Origin: Planctomycetia bacterium
GTDB lineage: Bacteria; Planctomycetota; Phycisphaerae; Phycisphaerales; SM1A02
NCBI GenBank assembly: GCA_009936695.1
Contig: JAACEA010000439.1
Coordinates: forward strand, 1-5,958
Direction: 5' to 3'
DNA length: 5,958 nucleotides
This document shows positions 5,296 through 5,958 of the stretch, in pieces (the stretch's first letter is position 1; every line of letters starts with the position of its first letter). The notes beneath the pieces were generated by a model. It was given only the letters and a program-made list of their open reading frames with translations, had not been told where the DNA came from and ran no database searches. The translations under genes were made by a program, and so were the position numbers.

Positions 5296-5958
5296 TCACC
5301 CCGAACCGGATCCGGTTTCGGGCTTTTCCGGCGGGGGGATCGCGTCGGCCTGCTCGAGTCGGCGCAATTCACCGATCAGGACGCCGATCGCCGCGTCGCA
5401 CGCCTTCGCGGCACTCGGTCCGCCGGCGTTCGTGACCGCCGCCATCACCCAGTCCCGCGCGGGTGCCATCCAGACCACCGCGAACCAGAGCGTGTTGGTT
5501 CCGTTGTGCATCAGCACGGGACCCTTCGTCCAGTCGCGTCGGACCACCACCCATCCCGATGCGTAGTCCCCGCCGTCGGCCGGACGCTGCAGCGCCCGCA
5601 GACGACCGGCATCGAACGAGCCCGGTTCGCCTCGAGCCGCATCGAGGTGGGCTGCGAGGAACTTCGACCAGTCGGTCATGGTCGCGTGGATGGTGCCTGC
5701 GGCGGAGATCGCCGGCGGATTGTCCGCGAACGGGGATGGCGGGATCGGAACGTCGTTTCGGTGACCGCGTGGCTCGTCGACGGTCTCCATCGATCCCGGG
5801 GCACCGAACCCCGCATGGGACATCCCGAGCGGATCGAACAGGAGTTCCCGACACAGCGACTCCCAGTCGCGACCCGTCCGACGCTCCGCCATCGCGGCGG
5901 CGATCGCATAACCGAAGTTCGAATACCGCATCTTCGATCCATCGATCTCGACGGGCGG
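5296..5958 (-). CDS. Serine hydrolase of the beta-lactamase (class C / PBP-like) family, N-terminus outside window
   Basis: 220 residues are visible; the frame is open to the right edge, so the start and the catalytic SxxK motif are off-window. The second catalytic motif is YSN at visible residues 12-14, in the context RYSNFGYAIAAAMAERRTG, followed by the family hallmark LLFDPLGMSHAGF. The third motif is HNG at 151-153 (LMHNGTNTLWFA), the H-x-G form that replaces KTG in many class C-like esterases and peptidases. The family (Pfam Beta-lactamase, PF00144) covers carboxylesterases, D-aminopeptidases and transpeptidase-like enzymes; the substrate cannot be told from this part, and antibiotic resistance is not implied. 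The C-terminus is Pro- and Gly-rich (IPPPEKPETGSGSG). The stop at 5298-5296 is 40 bases before the phosphoesterase start, which suggests an operon. Confidence 0.9.
   Translation of the reverse strand, partial: PPVEIDGSKMRYSNFGYAIAAAMAERRTGRDWESLCRELLFDPLGMSHAGFGAPGSMETVDEPRGHRNDVPIPPSPFADNPPAISAAGTIHATMTDWSKFLAAHLDAARGEPGSFDAGRLRALQRPADGGDYASGWVVVRRDWTKGPVLMHNGTNTLWFAVVWMAPARDWVMAAVTNAGGPSAAKACDAAIGVLIGELRRLEQADAIPPPEKPETGSGSG
5301..5321 (-). repeat. Near-perfect palindrome at the 3' end of the serine hydrolase gene
   Basis: On the minus strand CCGAAACC and GGTTCGG flank GGATCC, giving seven pairs with one bulged A. It lies in the codons for the last residues, 2 bases before the stop. There is no U-tract after it. 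It may be a 3'-end structure in the operon mRNA or simply a result of the Gly/Ser codons. Confidence 0.3.

Noticed and set aside
5256..5372. Longer phosphoesterase start at ATG 5372
   Set aside because: It would place 39 charged residues before a clear signal peptide and overlap the serine hydrolase gene; the inner ATG has a strong GGAGG.
3999..5435. Long plus-strand open frame opposite the phosphoesterase
   Set aside because: Its product is very rich in Arg, Asp and Gly with no domain, as expected from the complement of a high-GC gene; the minus strand carries complete catalytic motifs.

Overview
The window is GC-rich, with strong G/C preference at third codon positions. It reads like a chromosome segment of an uncultured bacterium, most plausibly a planctomycete (Planctomycetota, perhaps Phycisphaerae). 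This is an inference from gene content: a DUF1080 domain fused to a sialidase, a LamG domain fused to a purple-acid-phosphatase-like enzyme, a stand-alone serine hydrolase of the beta-lactamase fold, and a secreted Cys-rich beta-sandwich protein. No rRNA, tRNA, CRISPR array, insertion sequence or phage gene is visible.

Layout: (1) 1-451, minus strand, is the N-terminal part of a secreted protein that continues off the left edge. (2) 464-886 is a 423-base divergent intergenic region. It holds three copies of a CAAG(C/T)GTTT element and a weak minus-strand promoter candidate. (3) 887-2686, plus strand, is an exported GH33-type exo-sialidase with all expected catalytic residues and a C-terminal DUF1080 domain. 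(4) 2687-2778 is a short spacer with a 12-pair hairpin that forms fully only in plus-strand RNA. (5) 2779-2982 and 2979-3275, plus strand, are two small genes of unknown function that overlap by 4 bases (GTGA). (6) 3276-3317 is a convergent gap with a short inverted repeat placed to serve both strands. (7) 3318-5255, minus strand, is an exported LamG plus purple-acid-phosphatase-like metallophosphoesterase. (8) 5296-5958, minus strand, is the C-terminal part of a serine hydrolase cut by the right edge. It lies 40 bases upstream of the phosphoesterase and is probably in the same operon.

How they may work together: the sialidase and the phosphoesterase carry export signals and have domains typical of extracellular polymer processing. 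The serine hydrolase family is often exported, but its N-terminus is not visible here. A role in stripping sialic acids and phosphate from glycans or other organic matter is reasonable but inferred. The two small coupled genes do not obviously belong to that theme and are the least explained coding content. I see no clearly new multi-gene system. The best candidates for a second look are the small gene pair, the hairpin before it, the reading-frame change at the sialidase 3' end, and the triple repeat in the divergent promoter region.
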